Source: Metabacillus sp. B2-18
GTDB taxonomy: Bacteria > Bacillota > Bacilli > Bacillales > Bacillaceae
DNA length: 64,000 nucleotides
NCBI RefSeq assembly: GCF_021117275.1
Contig: NZ_CP088246.1
Location: 248,001-312,000 of the forward strand
Direction: 5' to 3'
Of this stretch, positions 1 through 9,245 are shown in pieces. The notes beneath the pieces are model-generated. The model saw nothing but the letters and a program-made list of their open reading frames with translations. It was not told where the DNA came from and made no database searches. Within the stretch, counting starts at the first letter, position 1, and the number at the start of each line of letters is the position of its first letter. The position numbers were made by a program, and so were the translations under genes.

Positions 1-477
1 ACCATTCAAGTCTTCTAGGTAAACATCTTTTTCCCAATCAAATTTTTCACCAGAGCTTGTCTCTAACAAAGCAATAGGTGCGAAACTAACCTTTTCTGAC
101 GTTGTATTTTCAATTTCAACAAACACTTTAACAAAATCAAATTCCTCTTCATGTGTTAAGACATGAAAATAATCGATTAAGCTATAGTCTGGTTTTAAAT
201 GAATGAGCTTCATATCTTTTATTCGAAGCTGAACTGGACCAATCTCATTCGTTGAATTGATGTAATTAATTGCTTTTAAGCTTGCTTCACCCTTTTCATC
301 AGAAACAGTTTGATCTAATTCTAATAACGAACGATCATCAGTTACTTGGGGATTTGAATTATAATCATTTAAATAATCAGTAGGAATATCTCCTGTTTTT
401 GCAGGTTTAGTAGCATCGTTAGAACAACCGACTATAAATAAAGATAAAAATAATGTAAGAGCAATTGTTTTTCTCAA
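1..477 (-). CDS. Putative lipoprotein, 3' end cut by window edge
   Basis: The reading frame is open from a TTG at 477 to base 1 (159 codons) and continues outside the window. A GGAGGGG site 6 bases upstream supports this start. The N-terminus reads as a type II signal peptide (MRKTIALTLFLSLFIVGCSN) with lipobox IVGC, so the protein is probably lipid-anchored outside the membrane. The visible remainder is acidic, with stretches such as FVKVFVEIENTTSEKVSFAP that resemble the immunoglobulin-like fold of DUF4352-type lipoproteins; that family call is only an impression. It lies downstream of the alkaline phosphatase gene on the same strand. Function unknown. Confidence 0.75.
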   Translation of the reverse strand, partial: MRKTIALTLFLSLFIVGCSNDATKPAKTGDIPTDYLNDYNSNPQVTDDRSLLELDQTVSDEKGEASLKAINYINSTNEIGPVQLRIKDMKLIHLKPDYSLIDYFHVLTHEEEFDFVKVFVEIENTTSEKVSFAPIALLETSSGEKFDWEKDVYLEDLNG

Positions 478-488
478 GAAGACCCCTC

Positions 489-511
489 CATCCCTTAAAA
501 AAGAAGGGATG
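489..511 (-). terminator. Hairpin between phosphatase gene and lipoprotein gene
   Basis: CATCCCTT and AAGGGATG form an 8-bp stem around an 8-base loop just after the phosphatase stop codon. There is no clear T-run after it, so it may be a weak terminator, an mRNA-stabilising hairpin, or simply part of the lipoprotein leader. Confidence 0.35.
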
Positions 512-550
512 ACATTTAAATCGTCAAACCCTTCAATTTATTTTCATGAA

Positions 551-1939
551 TTATTTATCGTTAATAATCGTTTTATTTTTCCCTTTTTCTAAAATATCAA
601 AAATAATTTTTGCATGATCTGTGTTTTCAATTTGTCCTACAAAGCGGTCGGATGAAGGTCCAAATGCATAAACAGGTACGTCTTCACCAGTGTGTCCACC
701 TGTTGTCCAGCCTGTATTAGAACGGGTGTTAAAGATATTTTCAATTGCATTATCAATACTTACTGCTTTACCCGTCGCAGCAGCGTCTTTAACAGATTGT
801 ACTTCATCAGAAGTTAATTCAAGGTCAATATAATTTGTTAACGTTTCTTCCACATCAGCGCCATTTACAATTGCTTCTGCCATAAAGTCAGGTGTGCGTT
901 TTGCAGCTTTGATTGGCTCACCAAACCAGTTATAAATACCATTAGCACCAATTGAATATCCACCAGTAGAGTGGTCAGCAGTAGCAACAACTAATGTGTG
1001 TTTGTCCTTTTTCGCAAACTCAATCGCTGCAGCAAATGCTTTTTCAAAGTCTTCCATTTCACTCATTGCACCAACGATGTCATTATCATGTCCTGCCCAG
1101 TCAATTTGACTTCCTTCAACCATTAAGAAGAAACCATCTTCGTCTTGGTTTAAACGCTCAATTGCAGAAGTTGTCATATCTTCTAATGAAGGTATACTCT
1201 CATCGCGGTCAAGCATTTTTGGCATTCCACGATCAGAAAATAAACCAAGTACTTGTCCACTATTATCATTTTGTAATTCTTCTTTATTTGTTACATAGCT
1301 AAATCCAGCATTTTGGAATTCTTCAACAAGGTTACGATCTTCACGATCAAATAGATCTGTTCCTCCTCCTAGAAGAACGTCTACTTTGTGTTCACCATTT
1401 ACTAACTCATCAAAATAATCGTCTGCGATGGCATTCATATTTTTACGGCTTTCATCATGAGATCCAAAAGATGCAGGTGTAGCATGAGTGATTTCAGATG
1501 TTGCAACTAACCCTGTTGATTTCCCTTGTTCTTTTGCAGCCTCTAACACAGTCTTTACTTCAGAACCATCATTGTCAACTGCAATTGCATTATTATAAGT
1601 TTTAATACCAGCTGACATTGCTGTTGCAGCTGATGCAGAATCAGTTACATTTTGTTCAGGATCCTCTGGATATGTCATTTGTTGGCCCACTAAATATTTG
1701 TCAAGCTCTGTACGATCAACAAATTTACTATCAGTACTATCTTTTAAATAACGGTAAGCTGAAGTATATGAAACTCCCATTCCGTCTCCAATTAAAAAGA
1801 TAACATTTTTAATTTCTGCATTATTTGACTTTACTGTTTTTGCTTCAGCAGAAGAAAACGTCCCACCTAAACTTCCAAGCACAACGGTAGACATAACAGC
1901 TAATGGGAATAATTTCTTTTTAAATCTCTTATTTAACAT
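551..1939 (-). CDS. Alkaline phosphatase, PhoA/PhoB family, secreted
   Basis: Hydrolyses phosphate monoesters outside the cell, releasing phosphate under starvation. The 462-residue length is normal for Bacillus alkaline phosphatases. Residues 1-34 form a Sec signal peptide ending SSAEA. Metal and active-site motifs occur in family order: FLIGDGMG near 50, the phosphorylated serine in DSASAATAMSAG near 102, the HATPASF histidine, VEGSQIDWAGHDND, TADHSTGG and GWTTGGHTGE. The ATG is preceded by a strong AAGGAGGAG site. A PhoP-box-like repeat and a TATAAT lie upstream, so control by PhoPR is likely. The gene looks intact. Bacillus genomes often carry several paralogues, so no specific symbol is given. 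Confidence 0.95.
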   Translation of the reverse strand: MLNKRFKKKLFPLAVMSTVVLGSLGGTFSSAEAKTVKSNNAEIKNVIFLIGDGMGVSYTSAYRYLKDSTDSKFVDRTELDKYLVGQQMTYPEDPEQNVTDSASAATAMSAGIKTYNNAIAVDNDGSEVKTVLEAAKEQGKSTGLVATSEITHATPASFGSHDESRKNMNAIADDYFDELVNGEHKVDVLLGGGTDLFDREDRNLVEEFQNAGFSYVTNKEELQNDNSGQVLGLFSDRGMPKMLDRDESIPSLEDMTTSAIERLNQDEDGFFLMVEGSQIDWAGHDNDIVGAMSEMEDFEKAFAAAIEFAKKDKHTLVVATADHSTGGYSIGANGIYNWFGEPIKAAKRTPDFMAEAIVNGADVEETLTNYIDLELTSDEVQSVKDAAATGKAVSIDNAIENIFNTRSNTGWTTGGHTGEDVPVYAFGPSSDRFVGQIENTDHAKIIFDILEKGKNKTIINDK

Positions 1940-1976
1940 TTGATTTTCTCCTCCTTGTTTTTGACCAACAAATGCG

Positions 1977-2030
1977 ATTATAGGTAAGTAGTTTTAAGTG
2001 GACTTTAAGGAGATGTAATTGTATTGTAAA
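1977..2030 (-). promoter_or_regulatory. Promoter with PhoP-box-like repeat
   Basis: Read on the minus strand, TTTACA (2030-2025) and ATTACA (2019-2014) start 11 bases apart, matching the TT(A/C/T)ACA repeat spacing known for Bacillus PhoP boxes. A TATAAT -10 element lies at 1982-1977, about 40 bases before the phosphatase start. Further TTTACA repeats, two of them also 11 bases apart, lie on the plus strand at 2211-2250. Phosphate-starvation control is inferred. Confidence 0.6.
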
Positions 2031-3044
2031 TGAATAAAACGGGTTAATTAGTCTTATTAAATATAAAAGTATGAGAATGTGGTGCGTTTACATTGTTAAT
2101 TTTATAGGTAGATGTAACTAACAGCGTGATGCCTGGTGAAATATAATGGGTTTAAAAGAAAAAATAAACAATTTTCTAGTATTTTTTTAACGGTAAGTAC
2201 TTTACAATACATTTACATTGATGACGGAAAATTTACATATACCTTCCTTTTTGATCCAAACTTACCAAAAGGGAGGGATTAAGAGAGAAATGCAAATATC
2301 AGATGTAGTATCTCTTATTTACCAAAACTAACTTTATACAAAGTGACTTTATCTATGTAAAAAAAATAACTGAAAGGATTTAGGGATGTATAGATTTTGG
2401 TGTATTGATAAAAATAAAATGACGTCGGAAAACGTCATCCTACGAGTATTTAGATAGATAAAAAAAGCACATTCGTGTGCTTTTTTATTTGGCGATTCGC
2501 GGAGATTATTTTTGCAGAAACTTGGAAGAGAGAATAAGTCATCAAAAGAAGGAGTGGGATGGAGCATGAAACGTTTGAGTACGTTTATGAAAATGGAGAA
2601 AGGTTTTTTCTTAATGGTCTCTACCTAGAATTGAAGACAAGTTCTTACTCCTAAGACTGTTCCTATGTTTTCCGTCCCAATAGGCATAAAGGCTTTCCCT
2701 ATAAATCATTACTCTACTCAACTAACCATGGGAAATATTCTTTGGAGCCATTATTTTTTAAATAATTTCTTTTCTAGAGTAACTTAGATACTCTTTTACA
2801 TTTAAACATTTTATTATATGTTCCATTTTGCTTGCCCACCTCTATTAGACAAATAAGGAAACCAGCAAACATAGAATGCAATCCAAACTAGGATGTTGTT
2901 TTTCCTGCCATTCAATTTTTCTTCTTAACATCTTCAGAGCGCTCAACAATTTCATGACATTCCTTAAGTATTGCTAGTTAAAAGTGGAAATCTCCATGAA
3001 AATTAGAAGAGGTAACGACCATCTAAAAAAGGCTGCATGAGTTA
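2031..3044. other. Long intergenic stretch without a convincing gene
   Basis: Apart from PhoP-box-like TTTACA repeats near 2211-2250 and a terminator at 2464-2490, only a 31-codon frame at 2559-2654 behind an AAGGAG site stands out (start MEHETFEYVYENGERF). It could be a very small gene or the stub of a lost one. The longer antisense frame at 2349-2567 lacks a ribosome site and any recognisable pattern. Confidence 0.4.
2464..2490 (+). terminator. Rho-independent terminator, usable both ways
   Basis: AAAAAAGCACA, a TTCG loop region and TGTGCTTTTTT form a compact hairpin with a T-run on both strands. No clear gene ends directly before it, which suggests that a gene has been lost here. Confidence 0.7.
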
Positions 3045-3108
3045 TTGACCTTTTGAAAAGTGATATGCTAGAATCATTTAAGTATCATGAAAATGATTAT
3101 TATTATCA
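3045..3108 (+). promoter_or_regulatory. Promoter with Fur-box-like operator
   Basis: TTGACC (3045-3050) and TAGAAT (3069-3074) are 18 bases apart. TGATTATTATTATCA at 3094-3108 differs from the 7-1-7 Fur consensus TGATAATNATTATCA at one position and sits near the expected transcription start. The next real gene is the acyl carrier protein at 3366, about 260 bases on, so either the leader is long or a small gene between them has decayed. Iron control of the acylation cluster is inferred. Confidence 0.55.
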
Positions 3109-3365
3109 ATTGGAGGATTTTAACAAGAGGTTCCTTCTAGATGGATGTTTCTTATCGAGCTAGTATGCTTTTTAATAACCTAAGAATCAAGCTCAAGTAT
3201 GATTATACTAGATAAAAAATGATAAATAGCCGTAAAATATCTGGTGTAATGTTAACAATGTTGGTGTTGAAAACTAGAAAGTTTGTTAGATATAGAAACT
3301 GTTTTAGCTAACAAGATTTTCATACAAATGCATATGACAGTAAATTATTGAAAGGGTGTAAATGG

Positions 3366-3614
3366 ATGAAAAATATAGAGAAATATAAAAATGCATTTAT
3401 CAATGTACTGGACTTGAAAGAAGATGATGTAAGTGAAGATTTAGCTCTTGGGAAAACGAGGGAATGGGATTCAATTGGACATATGGCACTCATTTCTGAG
3501 ATTGAGGATGTTTTTGATGTTTCAATAGATTCAGAATGGATTACAGAATTCAACTCTTACCAGTCAGGTATTGAGCTTTTGGAACGCTTAGGAGTGAACT
3601 TTATTAATGAATAG
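3366..3614 (+). CDS. Acyl carrier protein, DltC-like
   Basis: Small acidic carrier of 82 residues. The motif EWDSIGHMALISEIEDVF holds the serine that would take 4'-phosphopantetheine. I prefer the ATG at 3366, 8 bases after AAAGGGTG, over the upstream TTG. The gene overlaps the following AMP-ligase by 8 bases, so the two are translationally coupled. With the ligase, MBOAT and SGNH-like genes it forms a set laid out like a dlt operon, in which an activated acyl or aminoacyl group is loaded on the carrier and passed across the membrane. The group carried here is unknown, so no dlt symbol is assigned. Confidence 0.85.
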   Translation: MKNIEKYKNAFINVLDLKEDDVSEDLALGKTREWDSIGHMALISEIEDVFDVSIDSEWITEFNSYQSGIELLERLGVNFINE

Positions 3615-5001
3615 CTTTAAAAAAATGGAGGAGTTTGGGAACCGCACCGCAGTATATGCTGAACGGAAATATTCTTACTTAGAAATGTTAGAAATTGCTG
3701 ACGCAATCTGTGGTGAAATAGGTGAGAGAACGCTCGTTTTTAGCTTATGTTCAAATAATAAAGAGTCTTTATTTGGCTATGTGGGTTTTATTAGAGGTGG
3801 TATTGTGCCTGTACTTTTGGATGCATCCATCCATATTGATCAGCTGAGCAAATTAATTAACCTTTATAAGCCCACCTATATTTGGGCAAGTAGCGAAAAT
3901 CAAGACCTATCAAAGTTAATGGATCGTGTATTTGTGTTTGGAAATTATACATTATTTAGGTGCCGTTCATTTTACCAACATGATCTTCATGAACATCTAG
4001 CTCTTCTTTTAACAACCTCTGGTAGTACTGGGAGTCCCAAATTCGTTCGTTTAAGTTATGAAAATATTTTTAATAACGCAGAATCAATATCATCGTACCT
4101 TGAAATCAATGCAGACGATAGACCTATAACAACACTTCCGATGAATTACTCCTATGGCCTCTCTATCATAAATAGTCATTTCATATGTGGGGCTACAATA
4201 ATTTTAACCGATGCATCCATCATGAAAAAGGAGTTTTGGGACTTATGTAGAGAGCAACGAGTAACAACTTTTGGAGGAGTTCCTTTCGTGTACGAGATGC
4301 TTGATAGGCTGAAGTTTGAAGAGCTGCATCTTCCGAGTTTAAAAAAACTAACTCAAGCAGGTGGAAAATTAAGCTCTAGCCTATCGTCTAAATTTGCTAA
4401 AGTATGCAATCAGAAAGGAATTCAATTTTTCACCATGTATGGTCAAACAGAAGCAACGGCGCGTATGAGCTATTTACCATGGGAAAAAAATCTTGAAAAA
4501 GTCGGAAGTATTGGTATTGCCATTCCAGGTGGAGAACTTTATCTGCAAGATGACAATGACAACAAAATAACAACGCCCAACGTTTTGGGTGAATTGATAT
4601 ACAAGGGAGCAAATGTTTCTTTAGGATATGCTGATTCATTATTCGACCTTTCAAAAAAAGATGAGAACAGCGGTATTTTGTATACAGGTGATAAGGCTTA
4701 CTTTGATCAAGATGGATATTTTTTTATAACTGGTCGAATTAAAAGAATGATTAAACTTTATGGTAACCGTATTAGCCTTGATGAAGTTGAAGGGTTTTTA
4801 AATGAAAATGGTCATGATTGTATCTGTGATGGGACAGATGACCAAATGAATATTTACACATTAAAAGATGATTCTGTCCAAATTAAAAAAATAATCAAGG
4901 AAAAATTAAACTTAAAAGGCTTTAAGATTATGAAAATTAAAGAAATCCCACGTAATCATTTTGGGAAAATTCTCTATTCTGAGTTGCGAAAATATGGATA
5001 A
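3607..5001 (+). CDS. AMP-dependent acyl/aminoacyl ligase loading the carrier
   Basis: Member of the ANL adenylating superfamily, 464 residues, acting in the cytoplasm. Motifs in order: the phosphate-loop LLTTSGSTGSPKFV near 135, the aromatic/TE motif MYGQTEATARMSY near 278, and YTGDKAYFDQDGYFFITGR with the hinge at IKRMIKLYGNRIS near 360-385. It would activate a carboxylic or amino acid with ATP and load it on the adjacent carrier. It is shorter than usual in the C-terminal subdomain but keeps a lysine near the end (HFGKILYSELRKYG). The specificity code cannot be read from sequence by eye; D-alanine, fatty acids and hydroxy acids remain possible. Confidence 0.85.
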   Translation: MNSFKKMEEFGNRTAVYAERKYSYLEMLEIADAICGEIGERTLVFSLCSNNKESLFGYVGFIRGGIVPVLLDASIHIDQLSKLINLYKPTYIWASSENQDLSKLMDRVFVFGNYTLFRCRSFYQHDLHEHLALLLTTSGSTGSPKFVRLSYENIFNNAESISSYLEINADDRPITTLPMNYSYGLSIINSHFICGATIILTDASIMKKEFWDLCREQRVTTFGGVPFVYEMLDRLKFEELHLPSLKKLTQAGGKLSSSLSSKFAKVCNQKGIQFFTMYGQTEATARMSYLPWEKNLEKVGSIGIAIPGGELYLQDDNDNKITTPNVLGELIYKGANVSLGYADSLFDLSKKDENSGILYTGDKAYFDQDGYFFITGRIKRMIKLYGNRISLDEVEGFLNENGHDCICDGTDDQMNIYTLKDDSVQIKKIIKEKLNLKGFKIMKIKEIPRNHFGKILYSELRKYG

Positions 5002-5240
5002 TTTATAGTCACCCGGATGAGGAACAGGAAAAATATGATATACATGACAAGATTATAAAACTGAGATCTGAAAACTGTATGTAAATACTAGGTGAAACAA
5101 TGAAAAAAGGAATGTGAAAGTAGTAAATTTTTTGTTAGTTTCTCAAGAGTTTCATCTACATATTTTAGGGTTCCAAGTAATTGGACAATGATAGGGTTAT
5201 CTCTTGCATCGCATTTGAAAATTTTTTATTAGGTGATTGG

Positions 5241-6692
5241 ATGACTTTTATATCAATTGAGTTTCTTCTATTCTTAGCAATAATTGTATTTACTTATTAT
5301 TTAATCCCCCATCGATTCAGATGGCTTCTTTTAATAATTGCAAGCTACGTTTTTTACGCAATACTGAGTGTTCAATTTATACCTTTACTACTTACTAGCA
5401 CAGCCTTCACTTATTTTACTGGGATTGTAATCGAAAAACAGGAGACAAAAAAACAAAAGAAAAAAGTCATGCTAGTTGGTATTTCAGGATTATTGTTTTT
5501 TCTCGGTTGGTTTAAATATTTTAATTTTGTAAATGACTCATTTCGAGCGATAGCAAAATACATGGATTGGAATTATACCTTACCATATCAAGAAATTGTC
5601 CTGCCTTTAGCCATTTCTTTTTATACCTTTCAGGCAGTTAGTTACCTTGTAGATATCTACTATGGAAAGCAAAAGGCAGAAAAACATTACGGCTATTTCT
5701 CGGTCTATTTTGCATTTTTTCCACAATTGGTTGCTGGGCCGATTGAACGTGCTAAGAAATTGCTTCCTCAATTTAAACAAGAACAAATTTTAGACTATGA
5801 AAATTTAAATTACGGCATAAAACGAATTGCATGGGGTTTTTTTAAGAAGACCTTAATTGCCGATCGACTAGCTCCTATTGTGTCGAGTGTGTTCGATAGT
5901 CCGAACCCGACTGGGTCTCAAATTGTACTCGCTACGATTCTATTTTCGATCCAATTGTTCACTGATTTTTCAGCACTTAGTGATATAGCCATTGGTTCTG
6001 CTAGAATGCTAGGGATTAAGCTGACAGAAAACTTTAAGCAACCTCACTTTGCCGTTTCGATATCCGATTTTTGGAGTAGATGGCATATCACGCTCTCTAC
6101 ATGGCTAAGGGACTATATTTTTGTTCCATTATGTAAGGGGAAAAAGAAGAGAAGTGAAATTTATGTTGCCATTGTGATCACCTTCTTAGTTAGTGGAATA
6201 TGGCATGGAGCTGCTTGGACGTTTGTGATCTGGGGTCTCATTCATGGATTTTATCGTGTCTTTGGAGATTATACAAAGCATTTTCGTGCACAAATCGCTT
6301 CATTTATTCGAATAGATAGAACTCCAGAGCTGCATAAATGGGTGAAAATTGCAATAACTTTCCTGCTAGTTTGCTTTTCAAGAGTATTTTTTCGAACGGA
6401 TACTGTTACACAAGCATTTGAAAACGCTCAGCTTTTTCTAAAATTAAGCTCTTGGAGATTCTCGGGGATTATGAAAGCATTTGAAATTTTTTCGTTGCTA
6501 GATTTAGTGATTTTTATTTCATTTTATATTGTTGTACAATTATTTTACTATATTGAAAGAAAAAATGTTTCAGCATGGGAATTTCTATCGCAAGGCTCGG
6601 TCTATGCTAGATTTGCCTTTTATATTTTTATTATTTTTTCGGTCCTTGTTTTCGGGGCTACAGGTAAGGGGTTTATTTATGGTGGGTTTTAA
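5241..6692 (+). CDS. MBOAT-family membrane O-acyltransferase (AlgI/DltB-like)
   Basis: A polytopic membrane protein of 483 residues with about ten hydrophobic segments. The catalytic MBOAT histidine is in SGIWHGAAWTFVIWGLIHG, and FPQLVAGPIERAKKLLPQF is typical of AlgI/DltB proteins. Start taken at ATG 5241 behind TTAGGTGAT; the frame extends 20 codons further upstream without a better site. It would take an acyl group from the carrier and pass it to a surface acceptor with the SGNH partner that follows. A 240-base gap separates it from the ligase gene, unlike the tight coupling elsewhere in the set. Confidence 0.9.
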   Translation: MTFISIEFLLFLAIIVFTYYLIPHRFRWLLLIIASYVFYAILSVQFIPLLLTSTAFTYFTGIVIEKQETKKQKKKVMLVGISGLLFFLGWFKYFNFVNDSFRAIAKYMDWNYTLPYQEIVLPLAISFYTFQAVSYLVDIYYGKQKAEKHYGYFSVYFAFFPQLVAGPIERAKKLLPQFKQEQILDYENLNYGIKRIAWGFFKKTLIADRLAPIVSSVFDSPNPTGSQIVLATILFSIQLFTDFSALSDIAIGSARMLGIKLTENFKQPHFAVSISDFWSRWHITLSTWLRDYIFVPLCKGKKKRSEIYVAIVITFLVSGIWHGAAWTFVIWGLIHGFYRVFGDYTKHFRAQIASFIRIDRTPELHKWVKIAITFLLVCFSRVFFRTDTVTQAFENAQLFLKLSSWRFSGIMKAFEIFSLLDLVIFISFYIVVQLFYYIERKNVSAWEFLSQGSVYARFAFYIFIIFSVLVFGATGKGFIYGGF

Positions 6693-6779
6693 TCCTCCCC
6701 ATACGTAAATATGATTTCGTTAGATTTTGACGCAAGAAGTCATCTTAGCAGAAGAAGCACTGTGTGGAAAGGATTTACT

Positions 6780-7694
6780 ATGAAACGTTTTTTCATCAAG
6801 TTAACAATCATTATACTTTTTGTAATCCTATTGTTTATACCAGTCAATCAATTCGTAAAGAATTCATATGATTATAACATAGACAATGCAATACTGGCTT
6901 TTAAGGAAAATCCATATCCGGTTGATATCATCAATGTAGGTGCTTCTCATTCCATGTATGGATATTATTTTAAGCCTACTGGTTTGTCCCATCTGGATTT
7001 AGCACTTCCTGCTCAGACGATTCAGTACGATTTTAAATTGTTGAGAGAGTATGGCAAGTATCTTAAACCTGGTGGTGTAGTGATCGTTTCTATCTCTCAA
7101 ATTACATTCGCAAATTTTGAAACCAAGAACATAGGAAATTATTATAGAATATTGGATCGTACCGAAATTGAACCGTTTTCTTTAATTGATTATTACAGTT
7201 ACTTGTACTTACCTGGGACAAATAGTGACAGTTTTAACTCTGCACTCTCGCGTGAATTGAGAAAATACAGATGGAATTCTCATCAACCTTGGGCAAATAA
7301 CGGTAAGAACTATTCAGGGAGAAAGTATGAGAGAGTAGAAGCACAATACAAGGAAGCGGTTGAAAACAATAGCATTGAACAAAATATGAAGCAGCTAAAA
7401 GAGATTGTAGATTATAGTAAAGAGAAAGGCTATCAAGTCATATTAACCATGGAGCCGGTTCATCAGTCTTATCAAGAATATTTTAATGAAGAAGTAATGA
7501 ATAGACTTGTTTTCCAGTACTTAAAAGCTCTTAAATTAGATGTTCCATTTTTAAATTATATGAATGATCCTAGATTCGCAAACAACAAAGAATACTTTAG
7601 CAATGCCGATCATTTAAACAGCAAGGGAAGAAAAAAGTACTCCTGGATAGTATACAAGGATCTTAAGAAAGTAGGTTATTTACAAGGGGGTTAA
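6780..7694 (+). CDS. Membrane-anchored SGNH-type (DltD/AlgX-like) protein
   Basis: 304 residues starting MKRFFIKLTIIILFVILLF, an N-terminal anchor that leaves the rest outside the membrane. The start at 6780 follows AAAGGA. SGNH-hydrolase-like marks are the serine block NVGASHSMYG near residue 58 and a late Asp-x-x-His equivalent in NADHLNSKGRKKYS. Partners of MBOAT proteins of this kind complete transfer of acyl groups to wall or exopolysaccharide polymers. It ends the acylation cluster; a Fur-controlled iron importer follows. The acceptor polymer is unknown. Confidence 0.75.
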   Translation: MKRFFIKLTIIILFVILLFIPVNQFVKNSYDYNIDNAILAFKENPYPVDIINVGASHSMYGYYFKPTGLSHLDLALPAQTIQYDFKLLREYGKYLKPGGVVIVSISQITFANFETKNIGNYYRILDRTEIEPFSLIDYYSYLYLPGTNSDSFNSALSRELRKYRWNSHQPWANNGKNYSGRKYERVEAQYKEAVENNSIEQNMKQLKEIVDYSKEKGYQVILTMEPVHQSYQEYFNEEVMNRLVFQYLKALKLDVPFLNYMNDPRFANNKEYFSNADHLNSKGRKKYSWIVYKDLKKVGYLQGG

Positions 7695-7778
7695 TTACTA
7701 ATAAAAAATTATATGAAAAATGTTCAGTTCTTGTTAAAGATTTTACTAACAACAAGCAACAATTTTGCAATAATATAA

Positions 7779-7844
7779 TTGACAACAATTATCATTGTCG
7801 CTTAAAATTACAAACGCGAGTAATTGATAATGAATATCATTATG
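7779..7844 (+). promoter_or_regulatory. Fur-controlled promoter of the iron importer, two Fur boxes
   Basis: TTGACA (7779-7784) and TTAAAA (7802-7807) are 17 bases apart. One box, GACAACAATTATCATTGTC at 7781-7799, fills the spacer; a second, GATAATGAATATCATTATG at 7826-7844, follows and matches the 19-base Fur consensus at 17 positions by my count. The binding-protein gene starts at 7877. This arrangement predicts tight iron repression. Confidence 0.85.
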
Positions 7845-7876
7845 AAATATTTAATTCATTCATAGGGGGAAGGTAA

Positions 7877-8941
7877 ATGAAGAGATCTATGAAAGCCTTA
7901 TTCGTTGCTTTAACAACATTTACAATCATTTTTATATCTGGTTGTGGGCAATCAAATGAAACTACAACTGAATTTGCTACTGGGAAAAATGGAGCTGTGA
8001 ACCTTTATACAAGCAGGCATTATGATACAGACACTGCAATTTACAAAAAATTTGAAGATCAGACAGGCATTAAAGTAAATATCGTTCAAGGTAATGGCAG
8101 TGAATTAATGGAACGACTCGAGCGAGAAGGAGAAGCAACTGAAGCGGATGTGTTTTTAACATCTGATGCTGGTAATTTAGCTCGTCTGAAGGAGAAGGGG
8201 TTAACACAATCTGCTGCAAGTGAAGTATTAGAAACAAACATTCCAGAAAAACTGCGTGATACTGATAATGAATGGTTTGGGTTAACAAAGCGGGCCCGTG
8301 TAATCGTATATGCGAAGGACCGTGTAAATCCAGCGGACCTATCAACGTATGAAGCATTAACAGATGCTAAATGGCAAGGAAAAGTGCTCATTCGTTCTTC
8401 CGAGAATATATACAATCAATCTCTTCTTGCATCTTTCATTGAATTAAATGGTGAAGAAAAGGCGAAAGAATGGGCAGCTGGTGTAGTAGCTAACATGGCA
8501 CGAGAGCCTAAAGGTGGAGATATCGATCAGGTGAAAGCGGTAGTTGCAGGTGAAGGAGATATTGCAATTTCCAATACCTATTATGTTGGGAGATTACTAA
8601 ATTCAACGAATCCAGAAGATGTAAAGATTGCCGAGCAAGTTGGAATATTTTTCCCTAACCAAGAGACAACTGGAACACACATCAACATAAGTGGGGCTAC
8701 AGTGACAAAGCATGCCAAAAACGTGGACAATGCTGTTAAGTTCCTTGAATTCTTATCAAGTGAAGAAGCACAAGCAGCATTTGCAGAAGGAAATAATGAA
8801 TATCCGGTGAATGAATCTGTAGATGCTACTGAAACATTAAAGTCGTGGGGAGAGTTTAAGGAGCAGGACATTAACTTAACAATCCTAGGTGAAAACAATG
8901 CACGTGCTATTCAAATTTTCAATGAAGTTGGTTGGAAATAA
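7877..8941 (+). CDS. Ferric-iron ABC transporter substrate-binding lipoprotein (FutA/FbpA-like)
   Basis: Captures ferric iron outside the membrane for import. 354 residues with a lipoprotein signal (IIFISGCGQS). The mature part follows the FutA/FbpA fold: NLYTSRHYDTDTAIYKKFEDQTG at the start, TKRARVIVYAKDRV, a tyrosine-bearing stretch SNTYYVGRLLN near 235, and FLEFLSSEEAQAAFAEGNNEYPVN near the end. The YY pair fits the iron-ligand tyrosines of the family. Two Fur boxes precede it and permease and ATPase genes follow, so the import system is complete. Confidence 0.92.
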   Translation: MKRSMKALFVALTTFTIIFISGCGQSNETTTEFATGKNGAVNLYTSRHYDTDTAIYKKFEDQTGIKVNIVQGNGSELMERLEREGEATEADVFLTSDAGNLARLKEKGLTQSAASEVLETNIPEKLRDTDNEWFGLTKRARVIVYAKDRVNPADLSTYEALTDAKWQGKVLIRSSENIYNQSLLASFIELNGEEKAKEWAAGVVANMAREPKGGDIDQVKAVVAGEGDIAISNTYYVGRLLNSTNPEDVKIAEQVGIFFPNQETTGTHINISGATVTKHAKNVDNAVKFLEFLSSEEAQAAFAEGNNEYPVNESVDATETLKSWGEFKEQDINLTILGENNARAIQIFNEVGWK

Positions 8942-9055
8942 AAGTTTTATAGAATGATGCCGTACTCTGAATATCGGGGTGCGGTTTATGTGTTTTAACT
9001 CTATTAATGAACAATGTTGATTTTTTGCACGATGTAGATATAGACGCTTGACTTC

Positions 9056-9153
9056 GATGGTCGACTCTTACGTACGATGCGGTTCAGATGAGAGCCCCTG
9101 CAAGATATAAAGAGATATGGGGGCTCAGCAACCGCCTACGGAAAGCGACCATC
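9056..9153 (+). ncRNA. Candidate structured RNA within the iron-transport locus
   Basis: Three helices nest in order: GATGGTCG (9056-9063) with CGACCATC (9146-9153), GCGGTT (9079-9084) with AACCGC (9130-9135), and GAGCCCC (9092-9098) with GGGGCTC (9120-9126). The stretch is far more GC-rich than its surroundings. It lies in the 304-base gap between the binding protein and the permease, ending about 90 bases before the permease start. I do not recognise it as a known riboswitch. It could be a small RNA, a processing or stability element that sets subunit ratios, or a cis-regulator of the permease. Confidence 0.5.
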
Positions 9154-9245
9154 CTGTAACGGCGATCAACAAAGGTAGCCATGTTTTAAAGTGAAATGGA
9201 AATGATAATGAAGATTGATAAAGATCTTTGAAGGTGGGGTTAAAA

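Noticed and set aside
2349..2567. 72-codon minus-strand frame
   Set aside because: Runs through a terminator hairpin, lacks a ribosome site and has low-information composition.
3607..7694. Naming the cluster dltA-dltD
   Set aside because: The order resembles dlt, but gene order (carrier before ligase), spacing and residues do not justify assigning D-alanylation; the acyl group is unknown.
8070..8898. Three minus-strand frames inside the iron-binding protein gene
   Set aside because: They mirror a well-supported gene on the other strand and have no ribosome sites.
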